Numbered from the stretch's first letter, positions 50,699-60,741 are shown. The stretch: DNA of 64,000 nt from Janthinobacterium sp. J1-1 (GCF_030944405.1 NZ_CP132339.1:434001-498000); one strand, 5' to 3'. Notes: generated by a model not told the origin, from the sequence alone. A program made the numbers and translations.

Positions 50699-52138
50699 TT
50701 ATTTCTTCTGGTCTTTTTTCACATCGGCCTGCACCACCACCGGTTCCGCCTTGGCCAGTTGCACCGGCAAGCCTTTCAGGTGATTGAGCGCCTGGGTCAA
50801 TTGAAAATCGTCCTTGCTGCCAAATTCCAGCGGCTTGCGGTTCTTTTCCAGCGCCATGATGCGCAACTGTTCTTCCATCTCGTCGTTGACGGGAGCGGCC
50901 TTGGCGCTTTCCTTGTCGCGGTCGTTGCTCAAATGCTTCTGCAGGTCCGCTTCGCGCATGCGCAGGCTGTTCAGGCCGTCGCCTTCCGCCGTTTCATCGA
51001 CCAGCAGGTCGGGCACGATGCCCCTGGCCTGGATCGAGCGGCCTTTCGGCGTGTAATAGCGGGCGGTGGTCAGCTTGACGGCGGTGTCGGCCGTCAACTG
51101 GCGGATGGTCTGCACCGAGCCCTTGCCGAAGGTCTGGGTGCCGATAATCGTGGCGCGCTTGTAGTCCTGCAGGGCGCCGGCGACGATTTCCGAGGCCGAG
51201 GCCGAGCCCGTGTTGACCAGCACCACCAGCGGCACGTTTTTCACGGCGGCCGGCAATTTGGCCAGCGCGTCGCCGTCGGAACGGAAGGCATAGTATTCAG
51301 GGCGGCCATAAAACACCTGTTTCGATTCAGCCACCTGGCCATTGGTCGAGACGATGGCCGCATCCTTGGGCAAAAAGGCCGCCGAGACGCCGATCGCGCC
51401 TTGTAGCACGCCGCCCGGATCGTTGCGCAGGTCCAGCACCATGCCCTTGATGTTCGGGTCCTGCTGGTACAGGGTGGTGATCTGCGCCGCCAGGTCGTCC
51501 ACGGTCGGTTCCTGGAACTGCGACACGCGCAGCCAGGCGTAGCCCGGCTCGACCATTTTCGACTTGACGCTCTTCTGGTGGATTTCTTCGCGCGTGATGG
51601 TAAACGACAGCGGCTGCGCTTCGTCCTGGCGGGCGATGGTCAGCGTGACCTTGGTGCCCGGCTCGCCGCGCATGCGCTTGACGCTGTCTTCCAGGCTGAC
51701 GCCTTTCACGGGCAGGCCATCGAGGCGCGTGATCAGGTCGCCTGCCTTGATGCCGGCGCGAAAGGCCGGCGAATCCTCGATCGGCGAGACGATGCGGATA
51801 TACCCTTCGTCGCTGGGGCCGATTTCAATCCCCAGGCCGACAAACTTGCCTTCCGAGCCTTCGCGCAGCTCGGCGTAGGCTTTCTTGTCGAGGTAGGCCG
51901 AATGGGGATCGAGCGAGGCGACCATGCCGGAAATGGCTTCCGTCAGCAGCTTCTTGTCTTCCACGGGCTCCACGTAATCGGACTTGATCAGGCCGAACAC
52001 ATCGGCCAGCTGGCGCAATTCCTCGAGCGGCAAGGCCGGCTCGACGCTTTTTTGCGCCATCGCCGAAAACTGCAGCGAGACGGCGATGCCGGCCACCACG
52101 CCCAGGCCGATCAAGCCGGTATTTTTGAGTTTGCCCAT
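50699..52138 (-). CDS. C-terminal processing protease (S41 family)
   Basis: 479 residues from the ATG at 52138 (MGKLKNTGLIGLG). An N-terminal signal anchor is followed by a PDZ domain (about 95-165, EGKFVGLGIEIG, DSPAFRAGIKAGDLI) and the S41 catalytic core. The catalytic Ser is in NTGSASASEI (about 311) and the Lys in TFGKGSVQT (about 337). It is a predicted periplasmic protease that cuts C-termini of exported or membrane proteins. The first 50 residues of the longer frame (to 52288) are not counted. Confidence 0.94.
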   Translation of the reverse strand: MGKLKNTGLIGLGVVAGIAVSLQFSAMAQKSVEPALPLEELRQLADVFGLIKSDYVEPVEDKKLLTEAISGMVASLDPHSAYLDKKAYAELREGSEGKFVGLGIEIGPSDEGYIRIVSPIEDSPAFRAGIKAGDLITRLDGLPVKGVSLEDSVKRMRGEPGTKVTLTIARQDEAQPLSFTITREEIHQKSVKSKMVEPGYAWLRVSQFQEPTVDDLAAQITTLYQQDPNIKGMVLDLRNDPGGVLQGAIGVSAAFLPKDAAIVSTNGQVAESKQVFYGRPEYYAFRSDGDALAKLPAAVKNVPLVVLVNTGSASASEIVAGALQDYKRATIIGTQTFGKGSVQTIRQLTADTAVKLTTARYYTPKGRSIQARGIVPDLLVDETAEGDGLNSLRMREADLQKHLSNDRDKESAKAAPVNDEMEEQLRIMALEKNRKPLEFGSKDDFQLTQALNHLKGLPVQLAKAEPVVVQADVKKDQKK

Positions 52139-52332
52139 GAATTTGCGCCTTCGTCCAATGTGTTGCTGCGGCGCCAGTCCCCATGGAGCGGCGCCTGTCT
52201 GAAAGTATAGTCCTGAATCACCTCTGGCGCAGGAGGCGCGCAGGCGATCACCAGTGTAGGCGCAAAAAACGCCGCGCAGCCTTGCCAAATGTAGCGATTA
52301 TGTACGGTCGTGTAGCGATACTCTTGAGGGGA

Positions 52333-52347
52333 GTAAGCATTTGTAAG
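52333..52347 (+). promoter_or_regulatory. tandem GTAAGC repeat, CpxR-like box
   Basis: GTAAGC at 52333 and GTAAGA at 52343 are exactly 10 bp apart. The same arrangement, inverted, lies before the FKBP gene (12332-12347). It is about 110 bp upstream of the Spy-like gene and upstream of an orphan terminator. CpxR consensus is GTAA-N6-GTAA. Confidence 0.5.
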
Positions 52348-52410
52348 AGTCGAAAAAAAGGGTGGCCGGCCGCCCTATAGTCAATCCGCATTCTCGACAC
52401 GAAGTGGTTT

Positions 52411-52440
52411 GCCTGCGTCTTCGGACGCAGGCTTTTTTTT
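52411..52440 (+). terminator. orphan intrinsic terminator (UUCG tetraloop)
   Basis: GCCTGCGTC/GACGCAGGC with loop TTCG is followed by eight T. It points along the plus strand, but no plus-strand gene ends upstream of it: the nearest one to the left is the protease on the minus strand. It may end a short RNA or act as leader attenuator for the Spy-like gene 17 bp beyond. The rest of the stretch 52139-52456 holds the CpxR-like repeat and no gene. Confidence 0.85.
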
Positions 52441-52456
52441 ATCCGGAGCATCCGAC

Positions 52457-53050
52457 GTGACAACCTTGACAAGCTTGATGAAACTGCCTTCCCTGCGCCT
52501 TTGCGCCGCCCTCGTGCTGGGCACGGCGGCCGCCACCGCCTCGGCCGTGCCGATCGCCGAAATGCGCTTGCAGGACCTGCTGCCGATGGCGCCCGATTTC
52601 AAGACCGAATTGAAGCTCAATCCCAACCAGCAGATCCTGTGGCAGCAGGTGGAGAACAAAACCCGGCAGTTGCTGCGCGAGCGCCAGTCGCGCCGCGAAC
52701 GCCTGCAGGCCGGCGTGCAGCAGGCGTTGGCATCACCCCAGCTGGAGCTGCGCGAGCTGGTCGGCGGCATGGACAATGAAAGCACCGTCAGCCTGGCCGA
52801 AGAAAAGCAGGTACGCGAATGGTGGCTGAGCGTCAACGATGCGCTCGATGAACGCCAGCGCCAGGCCGTGGCCGTGTTTATCGCCGGCCAGATGGCGCGC
52901 GTTATGGATGGCGGCGCGCCGCATGGCGAATCGCGCGGCCGCGAAGGCGGCGAACCGGGCGGGCGCAAGGGCGGTGGCAAAGGGGGCATGGGCGGCATGG
53001 GAGTGGGCATGGGCAGCGGCGGCGCCAGCATGAATTTCCCGGGGAATTAA
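52457..53050 (+). CDS. exported Spy/CpxP-like helical protein with Gly-rich tail
   Basis: 197 residues from a GTG at 52457 with GGAG about ten bases upstream. ATG 52478 gives 190 residues. The signal peptide ends near ATASA. The mature helical part (PNQQILWQQVENKTRQLLRERQSRRERLQAG, WWLSVNDALDERQRQAVAVFI) recalls the LTXXQ/Spy-type chaperone hairpins, although no exact LTxxQ repeat is visible. The tail is Gly/Arg/Met-rich (about 160-192). It is probably periplasmic and envelope-stress related. Function inferred. Confidence 0.72.
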   Translation: MTTLTSLMKLPSLRLCAALVLGTAAATASAVPIAEMRLQDLLPMAPDFKTELKLNPNQQILWQQVENKTRQLLRERQSRRERLQAGVQQALASPQLELRELVGGMDNESTVSLAEEKQVREWWLSVNDALDERQRQAVAVFIAGQMARVMDGGAPHGESRGREGGEPGGRKGGGKGGMGGMGVGMGSGGASMNFPGN

Positions 53051-53166
53051 CGCCTGGGGCAACATCAGGGATGGTCAAGCCAGGCCTTCGCGTGCTACAT
53101 TCGTTGACGCGCCCGGCGCGGCGGGCTATCCGCCCGTTCTTTCTGACCAGCCCCATAAGGACTTTC

Positions 53167-55209
53167 GTGAACCGATATCTCTTGAGCAGCCTGACCCTGA
53201 CCCTGTTGGCTGCGTTCGCGCACGCCGCCGAACCTGCCACTGCGGCCGCTGCGGCCGCCCCCGTTTCCGGCATCGACGTGCAATACATCGACCCCGCCGT
53301 GCGCGTGCAGGATGACTTCTTTACCCATTTGAACGGCAAGTGGCTGGCCACGGCTGAAATTCCGGCCGACAAGTCGAGCTGGGGCTCGTTTGCCAAGCTG
53401 CGCGACGACACCACGCCACAATTGCGCGGTATTATCGAAGCGACGCAGCAGGACAAGAACAAGAAGGCCGGTTCCGAAGCGCAGAAGATCGGCGACCTGT
53501 ACGCCAGCTACATGGATGAAGCCCGCCTCGATGCGCTGGGCGTGAAACCACTGGCAGGCGAGCTGAACCGCATCCGCTCGCTGCGCGACAAGAAGGGCGT
53601 GCCAGGCCTGATCGCGCACCTGAGCCAGACCGGCGTTTCGACACCGTATGCGTTCTACGTGGGGCAGGATGCGCGCGCGTCGACCAAATACGCCGCCTAC
53701 GTCAGCCAGAGCGGGCTGGGCATGCCGGACCGCGACTATTACCTGGAACCCAAGCAGGCCGAAGTGAAGGCCAAATACCAGGCGCACGTGGAAAAGATGC
53801 TGTCCATGGCCGGCGACAAGAATGCCGCCGCACACGCCAAGGCCGTGGTGGCGCTGGAAACGTCGCTGGCCGAAGTGCAATGGACCAAGGTCGAGAACCG
53901 CGACCCGGTCAAGCGCTACAACAAGACAGCCGTCGCCAAGCTCAATGAGCTCACGCCAGGCTACGACCTGAAAAGCAGCCTGGCCGCCGCCGGCATCGCC
54001 AACAAGGTCGACTATGTAATCGTCAACCAGCCGAGCTACCTGGCCGGCTACAGCAAGGTACTGGCTGCCGCCGAGCTCGATACCGTGAAAGCCTATTTCG
54101 AGTGGCAGCTGCTGCGCGCCTATGCGCCCTACCTGTCGAAAAACTTTGTCGATACCAGCTTTGATTTCTATGGCACCGTGCTGAGCGGCGTGAAGGAAAA
54201 CCAGCCGCGCTGGAAGCGTGGCGTGGGCGCCGTCGACAATGTGCTGGGCGAAGCCGTCGGCAAGCTGTACGTGGCGCAATACTTCCCGGCCGAGCGCAAG
54301 GAACACATGCAGGGCCTGGTGAAAAACGTGCTGGCCGCCTACAAGGAGAGCATCGATACCCTGGACTGGATGAGCCCGGAAACCAAGAAAGAGGCGCAAG
54401 CCAAGCTGGCCAAGTTCACGCCGAAAATCGCCTACCCGAACAAGTGGCGCGATTACTCGAAACTGCAGATCGCGTCCGGCGACCTGGCCGGCAACATGAT
54501 GCGCGCGGCGAACTTTGCCTCGGCGCGCAATGTGGCCAAGCTGGGCAAGCCGATCGACCGCGAAGAGTGGGGCATGACGCCGCAAACGGTGAACGCCTAT
54601 TACAGCTCGACCATGAACGAGATCGTCTTCCCGGCGTCCATCCTGCAGCCGCCGTTCTTTGACGCCAACGCCGACGACGCCGTCAACTATGGCGCCATCG
54701 GCGCCGTGATCGGCCATGAAATCAGCCACGGTTTCGACGACAAGGGCAGCCAGTCCGACGGCGACGGCAACCTGCGCGACTGGTGGACGGCCGAAGACCG
54801 CAAGAACTTCGCCGCCAAGACCGACGCGCTGACCAGGCAGTACGACGGCTACAGCCCATTGCCGGGCTATAACGTCAACGGCGCGCTGACCCTGGGCGAA
54901 AACATCGCGGATAACTCCGGCGTGGCGATCGCCTACAAGGCGTATAAAATTTCGCTGGGAGGCAAACCGGCGCCCGTGCTCGACGGCTTGACGGGCGACC
55001 AGCGCTTTTACATGGGCTTTGGCCAGGTATGGCGCAGCAAGATGCGCGAAGCGCAACAGATCGTGCAGATCAAGACCGACCCGCATTCGCCGGGCCAGTA
55101 CCGCGCCAACGGCACCATGGTCAACCAGCCAGGCTTCTATGAAGCGTTCGGCGTGAAACCGGGCGACAAGATGTATGTAGCCCCGGAAAACCGCGTGATT
55201 ATCTGGTAA
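53167..55209 (+). CDS. M13-family zinc metallopeptidase, copy 1
   Basis: 680 residues from a GTG at 53167 (MNRYLLSSLTLTLLAAF). The signal peptide is cleaved after AHA. Catalytic zinc motif HEISH in VIGHEISHGFDDKG (about 517) and the third ligand Glu in LGENIADNSG (about 577). N- and C-terminal M13 domains are complete (DDFFTHLNGKWLA at start, conserved NQPGFYEAFGVKPGDKMY at end). It is an exported neprilysin/PepO-like oligopeptidase. It is followed by a close paralogue on the same strand. Confidence 0.95.
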   Translation: MNRYLLSSLTLTLLAAFAHAAEPATAAAAAAPVSGIDVQYIDPAVRVQDDFFTHLNGKWLATAEIPADKSSWGSFAKLRDDTTPQLRGIIEATQQDKNKKAGSEAQKIGDLYASYMDEARLDALGVKPLAGELNRIRSLRDKKGVPGLIAHLSQTGVSTPYAFYVGQDARASTKYAAYVSQSGLGMPDRDYYLEPKQAEVKAKYQAHVEKMLSMAGDKNAAAHAKAVVALETSLAEVQWTKVENRDPVKRYNKTAVAKLNELTPGYDLKSSLAAAGIANKVDYVIVNQPSYLAGYSKVLAAAELDTVKAYFEWQLLRAYAPYLSKNFVDTSFDFYGTVLSGVKENQPRWKRGVGAVDNVLGEAVGKLYVAQYFPAERKEHMQGLVKNVLAAYKESIDTLDWMSPETKKEAQAKLAKFTPKIAYPNKWRDYSKLQIASGDLAGNMMRAANFASARNVAKLGKPIDREEWGMTPQTVNAYYSSTMNEIVFPASILQPPFFDANADDAVNYGAIGAVIGHEISHGFDDKGSQSDGDGNLRDWWTAEDRKNFAAKTDALTRQYDGYSPLPGYNVNGALTLGENIADNSGVAIAYKAYKISLGGKPAPVLDGLTGDQRFYMGFGQVWRSKMREAQQIVQIKTDPHSPGQYRANGTMVNQPGFYEAFGVKPGDKMYVAPENRVIIW

Positions 55210-55245
55210 CGGCGCTGGAAAAATACCGGTGGCGCCAACAATGTT

Positions 55246-55340
55246 GTCGGGTTACGCCCGCAGGGCTAACCCGACCTACGTGATGGTAACGTTGTTGGCA
55301 TTGCGTAGGTCGGATTAGGCCCGCAGGGCCGTAATCCGAC
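55246..55340. repeat. REP pair (BIME-like), intact
   Basis: The first unit is 55246-55279 (GTCGGGTTACGCCCGCAGGG...CCCGACCTAC) and the second is 55305-55340 (GTAGGTCGGATTAGGCCCGC...GTAATCCGAC). They are separated by 25 bp. It lies between the two M13 peptidase genes, together with a terminator, in the gene-free stretch 55210-55521. Confidence 0.88.
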
Positions 55341-55379
55341 ATTCACCGCCAACAATATCGCGCGTCATGTTACAACAAC

Positions 55380-55408
55380 AAAAAAGACCACCCTGCGTGG
55401 TCTTTTTT
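55380..55408 (+). terminator. rho-independent terminator
   Basis: AAAAAAGACCAC/GTGGTCTTTTTT with loop CCTGC closes the transcript of the first M13 gene, so the second peptidase gene has its own promoter. Confidence 0.88.
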
Positions 55409-55521
55409 GCATTCCCCCGCAAAGTTTTTTATACCGTTTCCGCCGGTATGCTACAGTCGAAAACCGGGCCAGAAGCCTAGGGCGTTCTGACCCTTATATT
55501 CCACACAATACAAGGACTACC

Positions 55522-57591
55522 GTGAATCGACATTTGTTAAGTGCATTGACCTTGAGTTTGCTGGCCGGCGTCGCCGGCATGGCCAACGCCGCCGAGACCA
55601 GCAAGAAAGCCGCACCGGTCGCCGCCACCGCGCCTGCGGGCCTCGCTTCCGGCATCGCCATCGAATACATCGACCCGGCCGTGCGCGCCCAGGACGACCT
55701 GTTCCAGCACCTGAACGGCAAATGGCTGGCCGAGACCGTGATTCCCGCCGACAAATCGAGCTGGGGCAGTTTCGCCAAGCTGGCCGATGACACGCAAACC
55801 CAGTTGCGCGGCATCGTCGAAGGCGCGGCCGCCGACAAGGCCCGCGCACCGGGTTCGAATGCACAAAAAATCGGCGATTTCTATAACAGCTTCATGGACG
55901 AAGCCAGGCTGGAAAGCCTGGGCCTGACCCCGCTCAACGCCGAACTGGCGAAGATCGCCGCGCTGCAGGATAAAAAAGAATTGCCGGCCGTGATCGCCCA
56001 CTTCAGCAAACTGGGCGTGACTTCCCCGTACGACTTCGCCATCCACCAGGACGCCAAGGACTCGACCAAGTACGTGGCCGACATCGTGCAAAGCGGCCTG
56101 GGCCTGCCGGACCGCGATTACTACCTGGAAGCGGCCAAGGCCGACACCCTGGCGAAATACACGGCCCACGTGGAAAAAATGCTGGGCCTGGCCGGCGACA
56201 AGAACGCTGCCGCCAACGCCAAGGCCATCGTGGCGCTGGAAACGGAACTGGCGCGCGTGCAATGGAGCAATGTCGAAAACCGCGATCCGGTGAAAGCCTA
56301 TAACAAGGTGGAACTGGCGAAACTGGCGGAAGTGGCGCCTGGCTACGACTGGAACCGCTACCTGGCGGACACCGGCATCGCCGGCAAGGTCGGTTATGTG
56401 ATCGTCAGCCAGCCCAGCTATCTGAAAGGTTTTACGGCGATTGCCGAGAAAACCCCGCTCGACACCTGGAAAGCGTATTTCCAGTGGCACTTGCTGCACG
56501 CTAACGCGGCCTATCTGCCAAAAGCCTATGTCGACGAAAACTTCGCGTTTTACGGCACCACCCTGACCGGCGTGACGGAAATGCGTCCGCGCTGGAAGCG
56601 TGGCGTGGGCGCCGTCGAAGGCGCGCTGGGCGAAGCCGTCGGCCAGCTGTACGTGGAACAATATTTTCCGGCCGACCGCAAGGTGCGCATGGAAGCGCTG
56701 GTGAAAAACCTGATGACGGCTTACAAGCAGAGCATCGACAAGCTCGATTGGATGAGCCCGGTTACCAAGAAACAGGCGCAGATCAAGCTGTCCAAGTTCA
56801 CCACCAAGATCGGCTACCCGAACAAATGGCGCGATTACTCGAACCTGACGGTCACGCCCGATGATTTGATCGGCAATATCCAGCGTTCGCACCTGGTCAA
56901 TTACAACCGCGAACTGAACAAGCTGGGCCAGCCGATCGACCGCGACGAGTGGGGCATGACGCCGCAAACCGTCAACGCCTATTACAACCCGGAAATGAAC
57001 GAAATCGTTTTCCCCGCCGCCATCCTGCAAGCGCCGTTCTTTGACGCCAAGGCCGACGACGCCGTCAACTACGGCGCCATCGGCGGCGTGATCGGCCATG
57101 AAATCAGCCATGGCTTCGACGACCAGGGCGCCCAGTACGACGGCGACGGCAATCTGCGCGACTGGTGGACCAAGGCCGACCACAAGAACTTCGCGGCCAA
57201 GACCCAGCAGCTGGTCAAGCAGTACAACGGCTTCAGCCCGGTCGCAGGCCACCATGTGAATGGCGAGCTGACCCTGGGTGAAAACATCGCCGACAACTCC
57301 GGCGTGGCGATCGCGTATAAAGCGTATAAATTGTCGCTGAACGGCAAGAAAGCGCCGGTCATCGACGGTTTCACGGGCGAGCAGCGTTTCTATGCGGGCT
57401 TTGCCCAGGTATGGCGCATGAAGATGCGTGAAGCGCAGCAACTGGTGCTGCTGAAAACCGACCCGCACTCGCCAGGCCAGTTCCGCGCCAACGGCACCAT
57501 GAGCAACCAGCCGGGTTTCTACCAGGCCTTCGGCGTGAAACCGGGCGACAAGATGTATCTGCCACCGAAAGACCGCGTCATCATGTGGTAA
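55522..57591 (+). CDS. M13-family zinc metallopeptidase, copy 2
   Basis: 689 residues from a GTG at 55522 (MNRHLLSALTLSLLAGVAG), with AAGGA upstream. Signal peptide cleaved after ANA. HEISH zinc motif at about 525 and ENIADNSG Glu at about 586. The whole chain aligns with copy 1 (DQGAQYDGDGNLRDWWT versus DKGSQSDGDGNLRDWWT), so this is a tandem duplication. It carries a longer N-terminal Ala-rich stretch. Predicted periplasmic or secreted. Confidence 0.95.
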   Translation: MNRHLLSALTLSLLAGVAGMANAAETSKKAAPVAATAPAGLASGIAIEYIDPAVRAQDDLFQHLNGKWLAETVIPADKSSWGSFAKLADDTQTQLRGIVEGAAADKARAPGSNAQKIGDFYNSFMDEARLESLGLTPLNAELAKIAALQDKKELPAVIAHFSKLGVTSPYDFAIHQDAKDSTKYVADIVQSGLGLPDRDYYLEAAKADTLAKYTAHVEKMLGLAGDKNAAANAKAIVALETELARVQWSNVENRDPVKAYNKVELAKLAEVAPGYDWNRYLADTGIAGKVGYVIVSQPSYLKGFTAIAEKTPLDTWKAYFQWHLLHANAAYLPKAYVDENFAFYGTTLTGVTEMRPRWKRGVGAVEGALGEAVGQLYVEQYFPADRKVRMEALVKNLMTAYKQSIDKLDWMSPVTKKQAQIKLSKFTTKIGYPNKWRDYSNLTVTPDDLIGNIQRSHLVNYNRELNKLGQPIDRDEWGMTPQTVNAYYNPEMNEIVFPAAILQAPFFDAKADDAVNYGAIGGVIGHEISHGFDDQGAQYDGDGNLRDWWTKADHKNFAAKTQQLVKQYNGFSPVAGHHVNGELTLGENIADNSGVAIAYKAYKLSLNGKKAPVIDGFTGEQRFYAGFAQVWRMKMREAQQLVLLKTDPHSPGQFRANGTMSNQPGFYQAFGVKPGDKMYLPPKDRVIMW

Positions 57592-57611
57592 TGCCTGAAA
57601 TGTAATATTTG

Positions 57612-57647
57612 AAGCCGCCCCGCTGTCAAAGCCGGGCGGCTTTTTTT
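57612..57647 (+). terminator. rho-independent terminator of M13 copy 2
   Basis: AAGCCGCCC/GGGCGGCTT stem is followed by seven T. It lies where a longer frame of the chemotaxis gene would begin, which supports the later start for that gene. Confidence 0.88.
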
Positions 57648-57794
57648 CATGGCGCGAATGTTTTGAAGCTACATATGTTTTTGGCAAGCTTGATGTTTAG
57701 CGGATTGACTTTGCTTGTTGGAAAGTCTATACCTCGCACCAGCATGGCGCCGCATCCGGTGGCACCGGCGTTTTCTCTGCTCCAGGAGTCTATC

Positions 57795-59708
57795 TTGAAC
57801 AACTTGTTGCGTACCAGCCAGGCGCGCTTTACCGCCTTGTTCAGCCTGATTTTCCTGCTGCTGCTGGGACTGACCCTGGCGGTGATTCATTTCTTTGTCA
57901 CGCCTGATTTGAAGCGCACCGAGTCGCTGGTGGTCGCTTCCAGCGTCAATGCGATTGCCACCCGTATCGGCGAGCAATTGCGCCAGGTCGAGGCGCAGTC
58001 GCGCAGCATCACCCAGACCATCCCGCTGGTCGACAGCGCCACCATCGATGTCGTGCTGCCTGGCCTGGTCGACCAGTATTCCGACCCGAACGTGTTTGGC
58101 GGCGGCATCTGGCCCCTGCCGAACCAGCGCGAGCCGGGGCGCGAAAAATTCTCCACCTTTGTCGCGCGTGACAGCGCCAACAAACTGGTCTTCAATACGC
58201 ACTGGAATTCGCCGGAATCGCTGAAATATTTCGAGCAAAGCTGGTTCCTTGGCGGCCTCAAATCCCCGCGTGGCCATTGCACCTGGGCCAACGCCTACCA
58301 GGACGACGCCAGCCCGCAGCCGCGCACCAATTGCGCCATGCCGATCTACAAGGGCGACCAGCTGTTCGGCGTGTCGACCATCGACGTGACCCTGGGCTTT
58401 TTCAACCGCCTGGTGGCCGACATGGAGAAACAGTTGAACGGCCAGATCCTGATCGTCGAACGCGACGGCAAGATCGTCAGCAACAGCACCCATATCAAGA
58501 GCGATATCGTGCTGAAAAAAGTGGCGGACCTGGTCAGCGCTTCGCCGATGGCGGCCGAACTGGCGCGCCTGCTGCCGACCTTCGACAAACAGACCAGCAT
58601 CGAGTCCGATTACGACAGCAACGGCGAAGCGCGCACCATGCTGGTCACGGCGATCCCCGGCAGCCCATGGCTGCTGGCCACCTCCTTGCCGACCAACACG
58701 CTGACCCAGCAAAGCCGGCGCATCCTGGGCAAGCTGGGCGCGGTGCAGATCCCGGTCGCCATCCTGCTGTTCGTCATGTGCGTCGGCGGCATCCGCGTGT
58801 TCATGAAACGCTTGACCGGCCTGAAGGACAATATCGACGCCCTGTCCGCCGGTGACGCCGACTTGAGCCGCCGCCTGCCGGCCGGCGGCGGCAGCGAGTT
58901 CGACGCCGTCGCCACCAGTTTCAACGGTTTTATCGCCCGCCTGCAGACCATGATCGGTGAAATCGGGCGCAGCACCGGCTCGATCGCGCTGGCCTCGCGC
59001 GAGATCGCCAGCGGCAACCAGGATTTATCGAGCCGCACCGAAAGCCAGGCCAGCGCGCTGGAAGAAACGGCCTCGTCGATGGAGCAGCTGACCAGCACCG
59101 TCAAGCAGAACGTCAGCAGCGGCACCCAGGCCAACCGGCTGGCGCTGGACGCCTCCAGGGTGGCCGCGCAGGGCGGTGCGGTGGTGACGCAGGTGGTGCA
59201 GACCATGGGCGCGATCGAAGCGTCGTCGAAGAAGATCGTCGACATCATCAGCGTCATCGACGGCATCGCCTTCCAGACCAATATCCTGGCGCTGAACGCG
59301 GCGGTGGAGGCGGCGCGCGCCGGCGAACAGGGCCGGGGCTTTGCCGTGGTCGCCTCGGAGGTGCGCAACCTGGCGCAAAGGTCTAGCCAGGCGGCCAAGG
59401 AAATCGGCGCCCTGATCGCCGAATCGGTGCACAACGTCGACGCCGGCAGCAAGCTGGTTGGCCAGGCCGGCGCCACCATGAAGGAGATCGTTGCCGGCAC
59501 CGACAAGGTGGCCGCCATCCTCGGCGAAATCATGCTGGCCAGCCAGGAGCAGGACATCGGCATCGGCCAGGTCAACCAGGCCATTGCCCAGCTCGACGAC
59601 GCCACCCAGCAAAACGCCGCCCTGGTCGAGCAGGCCGCCGCCGCCGCCCATTCGATGCAGGAGCAAGCCGGCAAGCTGGAGCAGATCGTTTCCGCCTTCA
59701 AACTGTAG
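57795..59708 (+). CDS. methyl-accepting chemotaxis protein
   Basis: 637 residues from a TTG at 57795 with AGGAG six bases upstream. The frame is open to 57609, but that part overlaps the preceding terminator. TM1 at about 10-32, a Cache-like periplasmic sensor about 35-310, TM2 about 313-336, HAMP region after it and the MA signalling domain. The tip [33 protein letters not shown] is complete. It senses an unknown ligand and controls CheA. No CheB/CheR pentapeptide tether is seen at the C-terminus. Confidence 0.94.
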   Translation: MNNLLRTSQARFTALFSLIFLLLLGLTLAVIHFFVTPDLKRTESLVVASSVNAIATRIGEQLRQVEAQSRSITQTIPLVDSATIDVVLPGLVDQYSDPNVFGGGIWPLPNQREPGREKFSTFVARDSANKLVFNTHWNSPESLKYFEQSWFLGGLKSPRGHCTWANAYQDDASPQPRTNCAMPIYKGDQLFGVSTIDVTLGFFNRLVADMEKQLNGQILIVERDGKIVSNSTHIKSDIVLKKVADLVSASPMAAELARLLPTFDKQTSIESDYDSNGEARTMLVTAIPGSPWLLATSLPTNTLTQQSRRILGKLGAVQIPVAILLFVMCVGGIRVFMKRLTGLKDNIDALSAGDADLSRRLPAGGGSEFDAVATSFNGFIARLQTMIGEIGRSTGSIALASREIASGNQDLSSRTESQASALEETASSMEQLTSTVKQNVSSGTQANRLALDASRVAAQGGAVVTQVVQTMGAIEASSKKIVDIISVIDGIAFQTNILALNAAVEAARAGEQGRGFAVVASEVRNLAQRSSQAAKEIGALIAESVHNVDAGSKLVGQAGATMKEIVAGTDKVAAILGEIMLASQEQDIGIGQVNQAIAQLDDATQQNAALVEQAAAAAHSMQEQAGKLEQIVSAFKL

Positions 59709-59713
59709 GGACG

Positions 59714-59742
59714 AAAAAAAACCACCGGCAAGTGCCGGTGGT
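59714..59742 (-). terminator. rho-independent terminator between convergent genes
   Basis: ACCACCGGCA/TGCCGGTGGT with two-base loop is preceded on the plus strand by A8, so on the minus strand it is a good terminator for the cytochrome gene. On the plus strand the tail CTTTCT is weak. Confidence 0.85.
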
Positions 59743-59759
59743 CTTTCTGCAGCGGGGAA

Positions 59760-60332
59760 TTACTTGGCTGGCGCCGGTGCGGGTTCGGCCGCCGGTGCCG
59801 CGCCATCGGCGGCTGCCGCCGGCGCCGGCACTTCCGGCTCCTTGAACTTGCCGCCCGAGGCATTGGCCATGTAGACCACGGCGCGTGCCACTTCCACATC
59901 GTCCAGGTCCGGATTGCCGCCCTTGGCCGGCATCGCGCGCAAGCCTTCGAGCGCGTGTTTCAGCACCGTGTCATAACCTTGCGCCAGGCGCGCCGTCCAG
60001 GCGCCCGCGTCGCCAAATTTCGGCGCACCGGCCACGCCGGCGCCATGGCAGGCCACGCAGGTGGAGGTATAGATCGCTTCGGCGCTTTGCAGCACTTTCG
60101 GCCCGCTGGCGTCCTTGAAGGTATAGCCGGCATTGGCCACCGGACTCAGGCGTTCGGCAATGGCTTCCGCCGACTGGCTGTCCGAACCGGCCCCGGTCAG
60201 CTTCTGGGCCGTGACGAATTGCACCAGCAGGATGATGCCGATGACGGTGACGAGGAAAAAGCCGGCTACGGCGGCTATCAGTTGTTTAGGCGTTTTGATC
60301 GCTGATTGTTGTTCGTTATGTGCGTCGCTCAT
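59760..60332 (-). CDS. membrane-anchored c-type cytochrome (cytochrome c5 family-like)
   Basis: 190 residues from the ATG at 60332 (MSDAHNEQQSAIKTP). One TM helix (about 20-42) anchors it in the inner membrane. A single heme site CVACH lies at about 89-93. The axial Met is probably in LRAMPAKGG. The tail is Ala/Pro-rich. Cytochromes of this pattern carry electrons in the periplasm toward oxidases. The N-terminal extension of the longer frame is not used. Confidence 0.92.
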   Translation of the reverse strand: MSDAHNEQQSAIKTPKQLIAAVAGFFLVTVIGIILLVQFVTAQKLTGAGSDSQSAEAIAERLSPVANAGYTFKDASGPKVLQSAEAIYTSTCVACHGAGVAGAPKFGDAGAWTARLAQGYDTVLKHALEGLRAMPAKGGNPDLDDVEVARAVVYMANASGGKFKEPEVPAPAAAADGAAPAAEPAPAPAK

Positions 60333-60531
60333 GATGTCCTTAGTCCAGATTCGAAGCTGTGGGCCGTGTGTGTTGACATTTTTACATGCCTTGATGCAAA
60401 CCTTTATAAAACCATCGATTATAGGCACAAAAATTGAGCAGTGACATGCAATTGCCAGCGATACGACAGTTTCCGTAGACGCAGGTAAAGAAAAACGGTA
60501 TCCTTCGCTTCACTTCAGAAATTCCCCCTAC

Positions 60532-60607
60532 GCGGCTGTAGCTCAGTGGATAGAGTATTGGCCTCCGAAGCCAAGGGTCGTGGGTTCGATCCCCGCCAGC
60601 CGCACCA
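60532..60607 (+). tRNA. tRNA-Arg (anticodon CCG)
   Basis: A 76-nt cloverleaf with encoded CCA. The acceptor stem is GCGGCTG/CAGCCGC, the anticodon stem TTGGC/GCCAA with loop CTCCGAA (anticodon CCG at 60565-60567, reads CGG), and the T arm GTGGGTTCGATCCCCGC. Its 3' end is the likely attachment site (attL) of the integrated element that follows. Confidence 0.96.
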
Positions 60608-60741
60608 GCATTCATGCGCCTTTCAAGCAGATTAGCGTAATGGAACTTAGCTTCGAATCGTTTTTGGGAAAAGTTTTGGGAAAAATCCCGTAGAAACCTT
60701 CCTGATTTTGCGTACGCGGAGACAGCCAATTTTTTCCTATA

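Noticed and set aside
57609..57794. Longer N-terminus for the chemotaxis receptor
   Set aside because: It would start inside the terminator of the preceding gene. The TTG at 57795 has a good AGGAG and places TM1 correctly.
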